Shown piece after piece: positions 37,649-45,804 of a stretch of 64,000 nt of DNA. This DNA is from VAZQ01 sp963785745 (GTDB lineage: Bacteria > Pseudomonadota > Alphaproteobacteria > Rhizobiales > Xanthobacteraceae), in assembly GCA_963785745.1 (NCBI GenBank), contig CAWAWR010000006.1:1-64000 (forward strand), in the 5' to 3' direction. Each line of letters begins with the position of its first letter. The stretch's first letter is position 1. A program made the position numbers and the translations under genes. Under the pieces are notes generated by a model. It saw only the letters and a program-made list of their open reading frames with translations. It was not told the DNA's origin and made no database searches.

Positions 37649-39778
37649 CTAGTGCGCCAGCACCGCCAGCAATAGCAACGCCACGATGTTGGTGATCTTG
37701 ATCATCGGGTTCACCGCCGGGCCGGCCGTGTCCTTGTAGGGATCGCCGACCGTATCGCCGGTCACCGCGGCCTTGTGGGCTTCCGAGCCCTTGCCGCCGT
37801 AGTTGCCGTCCTCGATGTATTTCTTGGCGTTGTCCCAGGCGCCGCCGCCGGAGGTCATCGAGATCGCGACGAAGATGCCGGTGACGATCACGCCGAGCAG
37901 CATCGCGCCGACCGCCGAGAACGCCGCTGACTTGCCAGCCGCACCGCCGCCGGCAACGAAGTAGATCACGTAGTACATCACGATCGGCGACAGCACCGGC
38001 AAGAGCGACGGCACGATCATCTCCTTGATCGCGGCCTTGGTGAGCAGGTCGACCGCCGCGCCGTAGTCCGGCTTGTCGGTGCCCTGCATGATGCCGGGCT
38101 TCTCGCGGAATTGCCGGCGCACCTCCTCGACGATCGCCGAGGCCGCGCGGCCGACGGCGGTCATGCCCATCGCGCCGAACAGATACGGCAGCAAGCCACC
38201 GAACAAGAGGCCGACCACGACGTAGGGATTGCTCAACGAGAAGTCGAGCGCCACGCCCTTAAAGTACGGATACTGGCTCGTGTTGGCGATGAAATATTTC
38301 AGGTCTTCACTGTAGGCCGCGAACAGCACCAGCGCGCCGAGACCGGCGGAGCCGATGGCATAGCCCTTGGTCACCGCCTTGGTGGTGTTGCCGACCGCGT
38401 CGAGCGCGTCGGTCGACTTGCGCACCTCTTTCGGGAGGCCCGCCATCTCGGCGATGCCGCCGGCGTTGTCGGTGACCGGGCCGAAGGCGTCGAGCGCGAC
38501 CACGAAACCCGCCAGCGACAGCATGGTGGTCACCGCGATCGCGATGCCGAACAGGCCGGCGAGCGAATAGGTGATGAGGATGCCGGCAATGATCACGATG
38601 GTCGGCAGCGCGGTCGACTCGAGCGACACCGCCAAGCCCTGGATGATGTTGGTGCCGTGGCCGGTGACCGACGCCTTGGCGATCGACTGCACCGGGCGGA
38701 AGTTCGTGCCGGTGTAGTATTCGGTGATCCAGACGATCAACCCGGTCACTGCCAGGCCGACCACGCCGCACCAGAACAGCGCGGTGCTGCTGAACGTCAG
38801 GGTCGCAACTTTCACCGGCACGCCGAAACCCACGAGCCAGTGAATCACCAGCGCCAGCGCCGGCAGCGACAGCACACCGGTGGCGATCAGGCCCTTGTAG
38901 AGCGCGCCCATGATCGACTGGTTGGCGCCGAGCTTCACGAAGAAGGTGCCGATGATCGAAGTGACGATGCACACGCCGCCGATCGCGAGCGGGAGCGTCA
39001 TCATGTTCAGGAGGGTCGGCGTGCCGGCGAAGAAGATCGCCGCCAGCACCATGGTGGCGACCGCGGTCACCGCATAGGTCTCGAACAGGTCCGCCGCCAT
39101 GCCGGCGCAGTCGCCGACATTGTCGCCGACGTTGTCGGCGATGGTGGCGGGATTGCGCGGATCGTCTTCCGGGATGCCGGCCTCGACCTTGCCGACAAGG
39201 TCGCCACCCACGTCGGCACCCTTGGTGAAGATGCCGCCGCCAAGACGGGCGAAGATCGAGATCAGCGAAGCGCCGAAGCCGAGAGCGACCAGGGCGTCCA
39301 CCACGGTCCGGCTGTTGGCGGTGTAGCCAAGCGGACCGATCAGCAGCCAGAAATAGACGGTGACGCCGAGCAGCGCGAGACCGGCGACCAGCATGCCGGT
39401 GATGGCGCCGGCCTTGAAGGCGAGTTCCAGTCCGCCGGCGAGCGAGCTGATGGCGGCCTGCGCGGTGCGGACATTCGCCTGCACCGAGATGTTCATGCCG
39501 ATGAAGCCGGCCGCACCTGACAGGACCGCGCCAATGAGGAAGCCGATCGCGACCAGCAATCCGAGGAAGTACCAGACCACCAAGAAGATCACCGCCCCCA
39601 CGAGCCCGATGGTCGTGTACTGCCGCTTGAGATAGGCCTGTGCGCCCTCGCGCACCGCGGCGGCAATCTCCTGCATCCGCGCGCTGCCGGAATCGGCCTT
39701 CAGCACCGACATGGTCGCCCAAGCGCCATAGGCAATGGCGAGCAGACCGCAAACGATGATCACCCCAAGAGCTGTCAT
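37649..39778 (-). CDS. hppA: proton-translocating pyrophosphatase, K+-independent type
   Basis: This 709-residue membrane pump couples PPi hydrolysis to H+ transport across the cytoplasmic membrane. Around 16 hydrophobic helices are visible. The pyrophosphate site is FTKGADVGGDLVGKVEAGIP (about residues 200-220; most homologues have A where this has the second G), followed by DDPRNPATIADNVGDNVGDC. VGNTTKAVTKGYAIGSAGLG has Lys where K+-dependent enzymes have Ala, which indicates the K+-independent subclass. An intact frame and a following terminator suggest a functional single-gene unit. No frame breaks occur over 2.1 kb. Confidence 0.98.
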   Translation of the reverse strand: MTALGVIIVCGLLAIAYGAWATMSVLKADSGSARMQEIAAAVREGAQAYLKRQYTTIGLVGAVIFLVVWYFLGLLVAIGFLIGAVLSGAAGFIGMNISVQANVRTAQAAISSLAGGLELAFKAGAITGMLVAGLALLGVTVYFWLLIGPLGYTANSRTVVDALVALGFGASLISIFARLGGGIFTKGADVGGDLVGKVEAGIPEDDPRNPATIADNVGDNVGDCAGMAADLFETYAVTAVATMVLAAIFFAGTPTLLNMMTLPLAIGGVCIVTSIIGTFFVKLGANQSIMGALYKGLIATGVLSLPALALVIHWLVGFGVPVKVATLTFSSTALFWCGVVGLAVTGLIVWITEYYTGTNFRPVQSIAKASVTGHGTNIIQGLAVSLESTALPTIVIIAGILITYSLAGLFGIAIAVTTMLSLAGFVVALDAFGPVTDNAGGIAEMAGLPKEVRKSTDALDAVGNTTKAVTKGYAIGSAGLGALVLFAAYSEDLKYFIANTSQYPYFKGVALDFSLSNPYVVVGLLFGGLLPYLFGAMGMTAVGRAASAIVEEVRRQFREKPGIMQGTDKPDYGAAVDLLTKAAIKEMIVPSLLPVLSPIVMYYVIYFVAGGGAAGKSAAFSAVGAMLLGVIVTGIFVAISMTSGGGAWDNAKKYIEDGNYGGKGSEAHKAAVTGDTVGDPYKDTAGPAVNPMIKITNIVALLLLAVLAH

Positions 39779-40020
39779 TGATGAGAATCCCGGTTGGTAG
39801 GCCTGCCGGACAAAGCCCTGCCCGGCCTAAGGAATTTGGGTTTCGACCGGCTATCGCGGCCGAAAGCGCGCGGACATTGCCAAAAACGCCCGCGCCGCGC
39901 AACGTCGTAGGCCGGAAACCCCCATTTCTATGGAGCCGACGGGTCTCTGTGGAGCTGACGGGTCAGCGCTCGCCGCGGAGCGGCCGCCTTTCCGCCGGTC
40001 AACGGCGCGGTGGATCAGCC

Positions 40021-40344
40021 CTATTGCTTGGGCAGGCCCTTCACGTCTTTTGCAATCTGAAGGCAGGTCAGCAGCTCGACATAACTTTGGGCGCCGGCGA
40101 TGCTTTTCGAGACCTCGATGCACCTTGTCTTGCTGTCCGCCCCGAATTGCGCCCATTGGCGGACCAGGTCTTCACGCGCCCTTTTTTCATCGGCCAGGCA
40201 GGCGTCGGCCAATTCCTGCGCCGCTTTCGCCTGCGCGCGGCATAGCGGACCGACGTCGAGCGTTGGCACCTCCTGGGCGGCGGCAACGGACGCGCCCAGC
40301 GCAACCGCCACGGCGGTAAGGGACGGCAACACGCGCTTCATCAT
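40021..40344 (-). CDS. small exported protein, unknown function
   Basis: This 107-residue protein has a clear signal peptide (VLPSLTAVAVALGASVAAAQ) and four cysteines in the mature part (GPLCRAQAK, ADACLADEK, KTRCIEV, LLTCLQIAK) that could form two disulfides. The mature part is mostly helical and charged. I do not recognise a family, but similar small proteins occur in Hyphomicrobiales genomes. ATG 40344 or 40341 starts it. It lies between hppA and SemiSWEET in its own unit. Confidence 0.7.
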   Translation of the reverse strand: MMKRVLPSLTAVAVALGASVAAAQEVPTLDVGPLCRAQAKAAQELADACLADEKRAREDLVRQWAQFGADSKTRCIEVSKSIAGAQSYVELLTCLQIAKDVKGLPKQ

Positions 40345-40654
40345 GGTTGAACTCCGATTGGTCTGTCGTCAGGCCGTTGGCTATCCACTGTAGCAGATGA
40401 GATGGCGGCGTGTGGCACCCTTAGGCGTTTCGTCTCTCCAGCCCAGCAAGCACTGAGCGTTCGGTGAATATTGCGTGACCGCTCGCGCTATATTTGGCGC
40501 AAACCTTGCGTGCATGTTGCTGCAGCGCGGGATAGCCGGACCATCGTCCCCGCGTCATCAAACCAACATCGAACCGCAGCTACGTTGCGTGCTCCAAGAT
40601 TCGCGCGAGCGCGAGTCCTTGATGCACGGTCCTTGAGCCAACGATGGGTCGGAC
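40345..40654. other. non-coding stretch before the SemiSWEET gene
   Basis: About 310 bp with no convincing gene. Short open frames exist but lack family sequence. I see no tRNA or strong terminator. It presumably holds promoters for the divergent genes on either side. Confidence 0.4.
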
Positions 40655-40930
40655 TTGAGCCTCATCCCGTTGCCTACGCCGGTTGTCGACCTGATCGGAA
40701 ACGCCGGCGCCATTCTCACCACGGTGTGCTGGCTGCCGCAGGCGATCAAGATCATTCGTGACCGCGAGACCCGCGCGCTCTCGCTGCCGACCAATCTCGC
40801 ATTCACGCTCGGCATGCTGCTCTGGCTGCTCTACGGCATGGCGCTCCCCGACTGGCCGCTGATCTGGTCGAGCGCCATCACGGTCGCGTTCATGCTGGTG
40901 ATCGTCGCGCTGAAAATCCGCTACGGCTGA
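40655..40930 (+). CDS. SemiSWEET-type sugar transporter
   Basis: This 91-residue protein has three hydrophobic helices (about residues 9-28, 47-63 and 68-87), the size and topology of bacterial SemiSWEET (MtN3/PQ-loop) transporters. These dimerise to form a sugar pore. The PQ motif is VCWLPQAIKIIRDRETRALS, followed by LPTNLAFTLGMLLWLLYGMA. The frame opens at TTG 40655; a slightly later start would still keep the first helix. It overlaps the end of the converging open frame only outside the MFS gene. Confidence 0.85.
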   Translation: MSLIPLPTPVVDLIGNAGAILTTVCWLPQAIKIIRDRETRALSLPTNLAFTLGMLLWLLYGMALPDWPLIWSSAITVAFMLVIVALKIRYG

Positions 40931-40946
40931 GCGACGTCCAGGCCGA

Positions 40947-42170
40947 TCAGGTCGCTTGCGGCCGTGACCGCAGAACCTGCCACAGCAGCAGTACCGCAGC
41001 CGTCAGGATCACCGGGAAGACGATGTTGTTGACCGCGACCCAGCCGAAGCTCGCCAGCACCTTGCCGGAGGCAAACGAGCCGATCGCCATCGAGCCGAAC
41101 ACCAGGAAGTCGTTGAAGGCCTGAACCTTGTTGCGCTCGTCGGGCCGATGACACTGGGTCACCATGGTCGTTGCGCCGACGAAGGCGAAATTCCAGCCGA
41201 CGCCAAGCAGGCAAAGCCCGATCCAGAAGTGCCAGAGCGAGATGCCGGCGATGCTGATGATCGCGCTCAGCACGATGAGGCCAAGCCCGAGTCCCATCAT
41301 GCGCTCGACGCCGAAACGCAGGATCAGCGAGCCGGTGAACAAGCTCGGCACGAACATGCCCATGACGTGCCACTGGATGCCGAGCGTCGCCTCCGCCACC
41401 GAATGATTGCACTCCACCATGGCGAGCGGCGCGGACGTCATCACCATGTTCATCATCGAATAGCTGCCGACGCCGCAGGCGACTGCCGTGATGAAGCGCG
41501 GCTGCCGCGCGATTTCCGACAACGGGCGGCCCTGGTTCGTGGCCGTGCGCGGCGGCGGCCTGGGGATTTTCACCAGCATCAGCACGCCGGCCGACAGCAC
41601 CGCCATGGCCGCCTGCGCCAGGAACGTGCCGGCGAAGAGATAGGGCTGCCAAAGATCCTTGGTGCCGATCACGAGCTGCGGTCCGATGATGCCGGCGAAG
41701 ATGCCGCCGACCATCACCCAGGAGATCGCCTTCGGGCGGAAGCGATCGGTCGCCGTGTCGGCGGCCGCAAAGCGATAGGATTGATGCACCGACTGCGTAG
41801 AATCCGCTGAACAGCGCGGCGACGCAGAAGAGTCAGGAACGAGGCCGTGAGGACCGCGGCGCAGGCGGTGAGCCCGGTCAGCACGCCGAATCCGGTGCCG
41901 ACGAAAAAGGACGCGCTCCGTCCGTAGTTGCGCGCGATCCAGCCGCGTCGGCAGCGTGCCCATCCACATGCCGAGCACGTAGACCGTGACCGGCACGGTC
42001 GCGAGCCCGCGATCGGGCGCGAGCATCGCGCCCACGATCGCGCCGGTCGAAATCAGCACGGCATTGTTGCCGCCCGCCAGCGCCTGCGCGACCGCAAGGA
42101 TCGTCGCGTTGCGGCGGGCAAGCCGGTCACCGGCGGCCGCGTCCATCGAGGTTTCGGCCACCGCCGACAT
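40947..42170 (-). CDS. MFS transporter (three frame breaks)
   Basis: This is a 12-helix major facilitator protein of about 407 residues when reconstructed. Helices and loops are visible: ILAVAQALAGGNNAVLISTG, GMWMGTLPTR, then WIARNYGRSASFFVGTGFG (after a break at about 41943). LFSGFYQSVHQSYRFAAADT follows (breaks near 41830 and 41796), then KAISWVMVGGIFAGIIGPQL. The substrate is unknown. N-terminal breaks fit single extra bases. Promoter-proximal DNA contains a dispersed palindromic repeat (42290-42392). Confidence 0.85.
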   Translation of the reverse strand: MSAVAETSMDAAAGDRLARRNATILAVAQALAGGNNAVLISTGAIVGAMLAPDRGLATVPVTVYVLGMWMGTLPTRLDRAQLRTERVLFRRHRIRRADRAHRLRRGPHGLVPDSSASPRCSADSTQSVHQSYRFAAADTATDRFRPKAISWVMVGGIFAGIIGPQLVIGTKDLWQPYLFAGTFLAQAAMAVLSAGVLMLVKIPRPPPRTATNQGRPLSEIARQPRFITAVACGVGSYSMMNMVMTSAPLAMVECNHSVAEATLGIQWHVMGMFVPSLFTGSLILRFGVERMMGLGLGLIVLSAIISIAGISLWHFWIGLCLLGVGWNFAFVGATTMVTQCHRPDERNKVQAFNDFLVFGSMAIGSFASGKVLASFGWVAVNNIVFPVILTAAVLLLWQVLRSRPQAT

Positions 42171-42289
42171 TCAATTTCCTCCCAAGCCGTCCACGTTGGA
42201 ACGGGCGCCCTGTCTATCGGCTAGAGATGGAAATTTCCACCCGGCGAGGCGCGGAGCAGCAATGCCGTGGCCGGGTAAACCTCACTCCG

Positions 42290-42392
42290 CCTCATCCTGA
42301 GGGGCGCCAAGCGCCGTCTCGAAGGATGGGGCGGCCGCGGTCTGTAGCCATGGTTCGAGACGGGTCGCTACGCGACCCTCCTCACCATGAGG
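42290..42392. repeat. dispersed imperfect inverted repeat (REP-like)
   Basis: The left arm CCTCATCCTGAGG plus GTCTCGAAGGATGG (within 42290-42330) is matched in reverse by CCATGGTTCGAGAC and CCTCACCATGAGG (within 42347-42392). The pattern is that of a short intergenic palindrome repeated in many Bradyrhizobium-type genomes. It lies between the MFS and hydroxy-acid oxidase genes, so it could form an RNA hairpin after either. Confidence 0.75.
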
Positions 42393-42395
42393 ACC

Positions 42396-43649
42396 TCAAG
42401 TGGCGCTTGGAAACGCCAAGGCGCCCGGATGCCGGATCACCACCGATCGGGCGTCGGCCGGTGTTTTGGCCCCGATCTGGCCGAGCGCCGCGCGTGTCTC
42501 GTCGATCAACAGGTCGATGACGTGCTTGGGGCCCTGGCCGCCGAGCGCGCCGAGGCCCCAGAGCAACGCCTTGCCGGCGAACGCCGCATGCGCCCCGAGC
42601 GCCACCGCCCGCACGACGTCGAGCCCGCTGCGCACGCCCGAATCGAACAGGACGGTCGCGCGCGAGCCGACCTGCGCCGCGACCGCCGGCAGGACGTCGA
42701 TCGGCGCCGGCAACGCCTCGATCTGGCGGCCGCCATGGTTCGAGACCCAGATGCCGTCGATGCCGAGCGAGACGGCTCGCTCGGCGTCGGCCGGATGCAT
42801 GATGCCCTTGAGCACCAGCGGCTTCTTCCATTTGTCGCGGAAGCGCGCGATCTCGTCCCAGGTGAAGGCGCCGCCGATCTCGCTGCGCGCGAAGCTGATC
42901 ACCTCGTTCGTGCCCGCGTTCTCGCCGGCATAGTTCTTGATGTTGGCGAAGCGCGGCTGACCGTGCTGCCACAGCGACATCAGCCAGCCCGGCGACCGCA
43001 GCATTTCGTAGAGCATGCGCGGCCCCGGCGAGAACTTGCTGCCGCCGAGCCCGACGACGACCTCACGCGGACGCACCGTCCGCACCGGCACGTCGATCGT
43101 CATCACGAGCACATGCACGCCCGCCGCTTCGCAACGGCGCATCAACTCGAAACCTAGCCAATGATCGTTGCGCGCCATGCGGTAGAGCTGGAACCACAGG
43201 ACGTCCGGCGCGATCTTCGCCGCCTGCTCGATGGTGATGCCGCCGACGGTGCCGAGCGTGTAAGGCACGCCGGCGCGTTGCGCCGCCTCCGCCATGTAGG
43301 CGTCGGCGCCCGGCCAGACGATCGCGGGCCCGCCCATCGGCGGGATGCCGAGCGGCGCCGCGTATTTGCGGCCGAACAGTTCGACCTCGACCGGCGGCAA
43401 CGACGGCATCACGCCGTAGCGCGGAACGAGCTCCACCGCATCGAGGCCGGCCCAGTTGCGGCGGATGCCGCCGTCGGAGCCGGCGCCGCCGTCCGAGTAT
43501 TCGAAGGCGAAGCGCGGAATGTGATGGCGGGCGCGATCACGCAGATAGGCGATGGTCGGGAATTGCGTGCGCAGCTTGTCCCCGCCGCGATACGCCGCCT
43601 GCTGCGCGGCCGAAACCGTCGCTGTCGTTGCCGCCGTCCTGTCATCCAT
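42396..43649 (-). CDS. FMN-dependent alpha-hydroxy-acid oxidase/dehydrogenase
   Basis: This 417-residue TIM-barrel flavoprotein is of the lactate/mandelate/glycolate oxidase family. It shows IAYLRDRARHHIPRFAFEYS (N-terminal family motif), PLGIPPMGGPAIVWPGADAY, FQLYRMARNDHWLGFELMR, VMTIDVPVRTVRPREV and the catalytic His in WVSNHGGRQIEALPAPID. A final FMN-phosphate site is TVLFDSGVRSGLDVVRAVAL. The ATG at 43649 is preceded by GGGAGAAAGTCC. The enzyme oxidises a 2-hydroxy acid to a 2-oxo acid. It lies just after thiL in the same direction. Confidence 0.92.
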   Translation of the reverse strand: MDDRTAATTATVSAAQQAAYRGGDKLRTQFPTIAYLRDRARHHIPRFAFEYSDGGAGSDGGIRRNWAGLDAVELVPRYGVMPSLPPVEVELFGRKYAAPLGIPPMGGPAIVWPGADAYMAEAAQRAGVPYTLGTVGGITIEQAAKIAPDVLWFQLYRMARNDHWLGFELMRRCEAAGVHVLVMTIDVPVRTVRPREVVVGLGGSKFSPGPRMLYEMLRSPGWLMSLWQHGQPRFANIKNYAGENAGTNEVISFARSEIGGAFTWDEIARFRDKWKKPLVLKGIMHPADAERAVSLGIDGIWVSNHGGRQIEALPAPIDVLPAVAAQVGSRATVLFDSGVRSGLDVVRAVALGAHAAFAGKALLWGLGALGGQGPKHVIDLLIDETRAALGQIGAKTPADARSVVIRHPGALAFPSAT

Positions 43650-43669
43650 GGACTTTCTCCCGCGTCCTT

Positions 43670-44673
43670 TCAGAAATGACTGAAGGACGTCTGCTTGAAC
43701 TGCATCGGTTTGCCGTCGCGGGCGATAAATTGCGGCGCCACTTTCGCCGCCGTGATCCGGCCGATCTCCGTGACCGGCACGCGCGCGCTGTCCGCCGCGG
43801 CGCGGAACGCATCGAAGCCGCTCCGGCGGCACCGTGCACACGATTTCGTAGTCGTCGCCGCCGGTGAGCATCTTTTCCATCGCCGCCGGCTCGGATGCGA
43901 CGACGCTCGCCGCCGCCTCCGACAGCGGCACCTTCGACACATCGATGTCGGCGGACACGCCGGACGCGTCGCAGAGCTTGCCGAGGTCGCCGGCGAGCCC
44001 GTCGGACACGTCCATCGCCGCGGTGGCGTTGAGACGGACGGCCTCGGCCAGCGCATTGCGCGGCTGTGGCAGCAGATAACGGTCGATCAGGTAGCCACTG
44101 TGTTTGTTGTCGAGCTTCCAGCGCTTGGCGGCGGTGACGGCGTCGCGCAGCGCAAGCCCGAGCGCGGCGTCGCCGATCGTGCCGGTCACCATCACCGCGT
44201 CGCCGGCCTGCGCACCGCCGCGGCGGACCATCGTGCCCTTCGGCACCGATCCCGAGCGCGGTGATCGAGATCGCGATTGGCCCCGGCGTCCGCACGGAAT
44301 CGCCGCCGAGCAACGGGCATCGATAGAGCTCGGCATCGGCCCCAAGTCCGCGTGCAAACAGCTCGACCCAGGCTTCTGGCGCGGACTTCGGCAGCGCCAG
44401 CGTGACCAGGAAGCCCAGCGGCTTTGCGCCCTTGGCCGCGAGGTCGGACAGATTCACCCGCAAAGCCTTCTTCGCCACCACGTCGGCGGCATCGTCGGGA
44501 AAGAAATGCACGCCACCAATGACCGCGTCTGCGGTCAGCACGAGGTCGTGACCCGGCGGCGGCGCGATCACCGCGGCATCGTCGGTCAGGCCAAGCGCGC
44601 CCGGATGGGTGGCGAACGGACGGAAATAGGTCGCGATCAAACGATCTTCGGCCGATTTCGGTTCGCCGGCCAT
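43670..44673 (-). CDS. thiL: thiamine-monophosphate kinase (two frame breaks)
   Basis: ThiL phosphorylates thiamine monophosphate to the diphosphate cofactor. N-terminal AEDRLIATYFRPFATHPGAL is followed by LTDDAAVIAPPPGHDLVLTA (ATP/Mg region) and LRVNLSDLAAKGAKPLGFLV. AMDVSDGLAGDLGKLCDASG and LTGGDDYEIVCTVPPER complete the pattern. Breaks near 44251 (an extra base in CCC) and 43818 (GGCTTC) split the gene, and both restore family sequence on removal of one base. It starts 4 nt after the nusB stop in the conserved ribH-nusB-thiL order. Confidence 0.93.
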
Positions 44674-44677
44674 CGCC

Positions 44678-45166
44678 CTACCCTGCCCGCTCGAATTCGC
44701 CGCCGCGAAGCTTGCGCGCGATCTGGTCGAGCACCGCATTGACCATGCCGGTCTCGTCGCGCTCGACGAAGGCATGCGCGATGTCGACATACTCCGAGAC
44801 CACGACCCGCGCCGGCACGTCGCGGCGATGGTCGAGTTCGTAGGCGCCGGCGCGCAGCACCGCGCGCAGGATCGCCTCGATGCGCTTGAGCGGCCAGGTC
44901 TTCGCCAGGGCGTCGTCGATCAGCGGATCGAGCTTGCGCTGTTCGCGCACCACGCCGCCGACCACGTCGCGGAAGAAGGCGGCCTCGGCCGGCAGGTATT
45001 GCTCGCCTTCGACCTCGCGGCCGATCCAGTGGCTCTCGAACTCGGCCAGGATCTCGTTCAGTCCGGTCGACGCGATGTCCATCTGATACAGCGCCTGCAC
45101 CGCGGCAAGCCGCGCCGCGCCGCGCCGGTTGGCCTTGCGCTCCTCGGATGATGGACCCTGGGCCAT
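44678..45166 (-). CDS. nusB: transcription antitermination factor NusB
   Basis: NusB (162 residues) joins NusE/S10 in the rRNA antitermination complex. It shows ANRRGAARLAAVQALYQMDI at the N-terminus, VVREQRKLDPLIDDALAKTW, LKRIEAILRAVLRAGAYELD and the final VVSEYVDIAHAFVERDETGM, VNAVLDQIARKLR. Length is normal. It lies between ribH and thiL with gaps of 3 and 4 nt, so it is translationally coupled in the operon. Confidence 0.97.
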   Translation of the reverse strand: MAQGPSSEERKANRRGAARLAAVQALYQMDIASTGLNEILAEFESHWIGREVEGEQYLPAEAAFFRDVVGGVVREQRKLDPLIDDALAKTWPLKRIEAILRAVLRAGAYELDHRRDVPARVVVSEYVDIAHAFVERDETGMVNAVLDQIARKLRGGEFERAG

Positions 45167-45169
45167 GTG

Positions 45170-45655
45170 CTATCCGGCCTGACGCTTGAGGCGGATAAGC
45201 GCGAGCGCCGCGCGCGCGGCATCGCCGCCCTTGTCGCCCTTGTCCATCAGCGCGCGTTCGCGCGCCTGCGCATCGGTGTCCACGGTGATGATGCCGTTGC
45301 CGATCGGGATGCGCTGCGCCACCGACAGGTCCATCAGCGCGCGCGCCGACTCGAACGACACGATCTCGAAATGCAACGTCTCGCCGCGAATGACGCAGCC
45401 GAGCCCGACCGCGCCGTCGAACGGCTTGCCGGCGCGTTCGGCGGCATCGAGCGCGATCGCGATCGCGGGCGGCACTTCCAGCGAGCCCGGCACGCTCACG
45501 CGCTCATAGGTGCAGCCCGCCGCCTGGATGGCGCGGGCGGCGCCGGCCAGCAGCGCGTCGGCGATGTCGTCGTAGAAGCGCGCCTCCACGATCAGGAGGC
45601 GCGCGCCCGCGAGGTCGCCTGCATCGGTGCCGGTCGTCCGGCGCGGCTCGGCCAT
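45170..45655 (-). CDS. ribH: 6,7-dimethyl-8-ribityllumazine synthase
   Basis: RibH makes the lumazine precursor of riboflavin from ArP and dihydroxybutanone phosphate. This 161-residue protein shows ARLLIVEARFYDDIADALLA, YERVSVPGSLEVPPAIAIAL (the PGS/A-E-P block) and GAVGLGCVIRGETLHFEIVS with the G-x-V-I-R-G-x-T-x-H-F motif. The tail KGGDAARAALALI carries the conserved G-x-x-A. ATG 45655 gives the usual start. It is the first gene of a ribH-nusB-thiL group here, separated from ribE by an unrelated gene on the other strand. Confidence 0.96.
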   Translation of the reverse strand: MAEPRRTTGTDAGDLAGARLLIVEARFYDDIADALLAGAARAIQAAGCTYERVSVPGSLEVPPAIAIALDAAERAGKPFDGAVGLGCVIRGETLHFEIVSFESARALMDLSVAQRIPIGNGIITVDTDAQARERALMDKGDKGGDAARAALALIRLKRQAG

Positions 45656-45804
45656 TCCGTATCTCCAGGTATTTGCGAAGTCAGTACAAGCGGATCGCCA
45701 TAGCCGCAAGGGCGGCCTGCGACTGGCAGGAATGTCGATTTTTGCCTAGAGTTGAAGGAAGCCGGCCGCGACAAGGCCGGACAAAGACATAAGGGAGGCA
45801 CGCG

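Noticed and set aside
38111..39520. 469-residue open frame on the strand opposite hppA
   Set aside because: Composition is the mirror of hppA codons (His/Arg/Asp-rich) with no domain; it is an antisense shadow of high-GC DNA.
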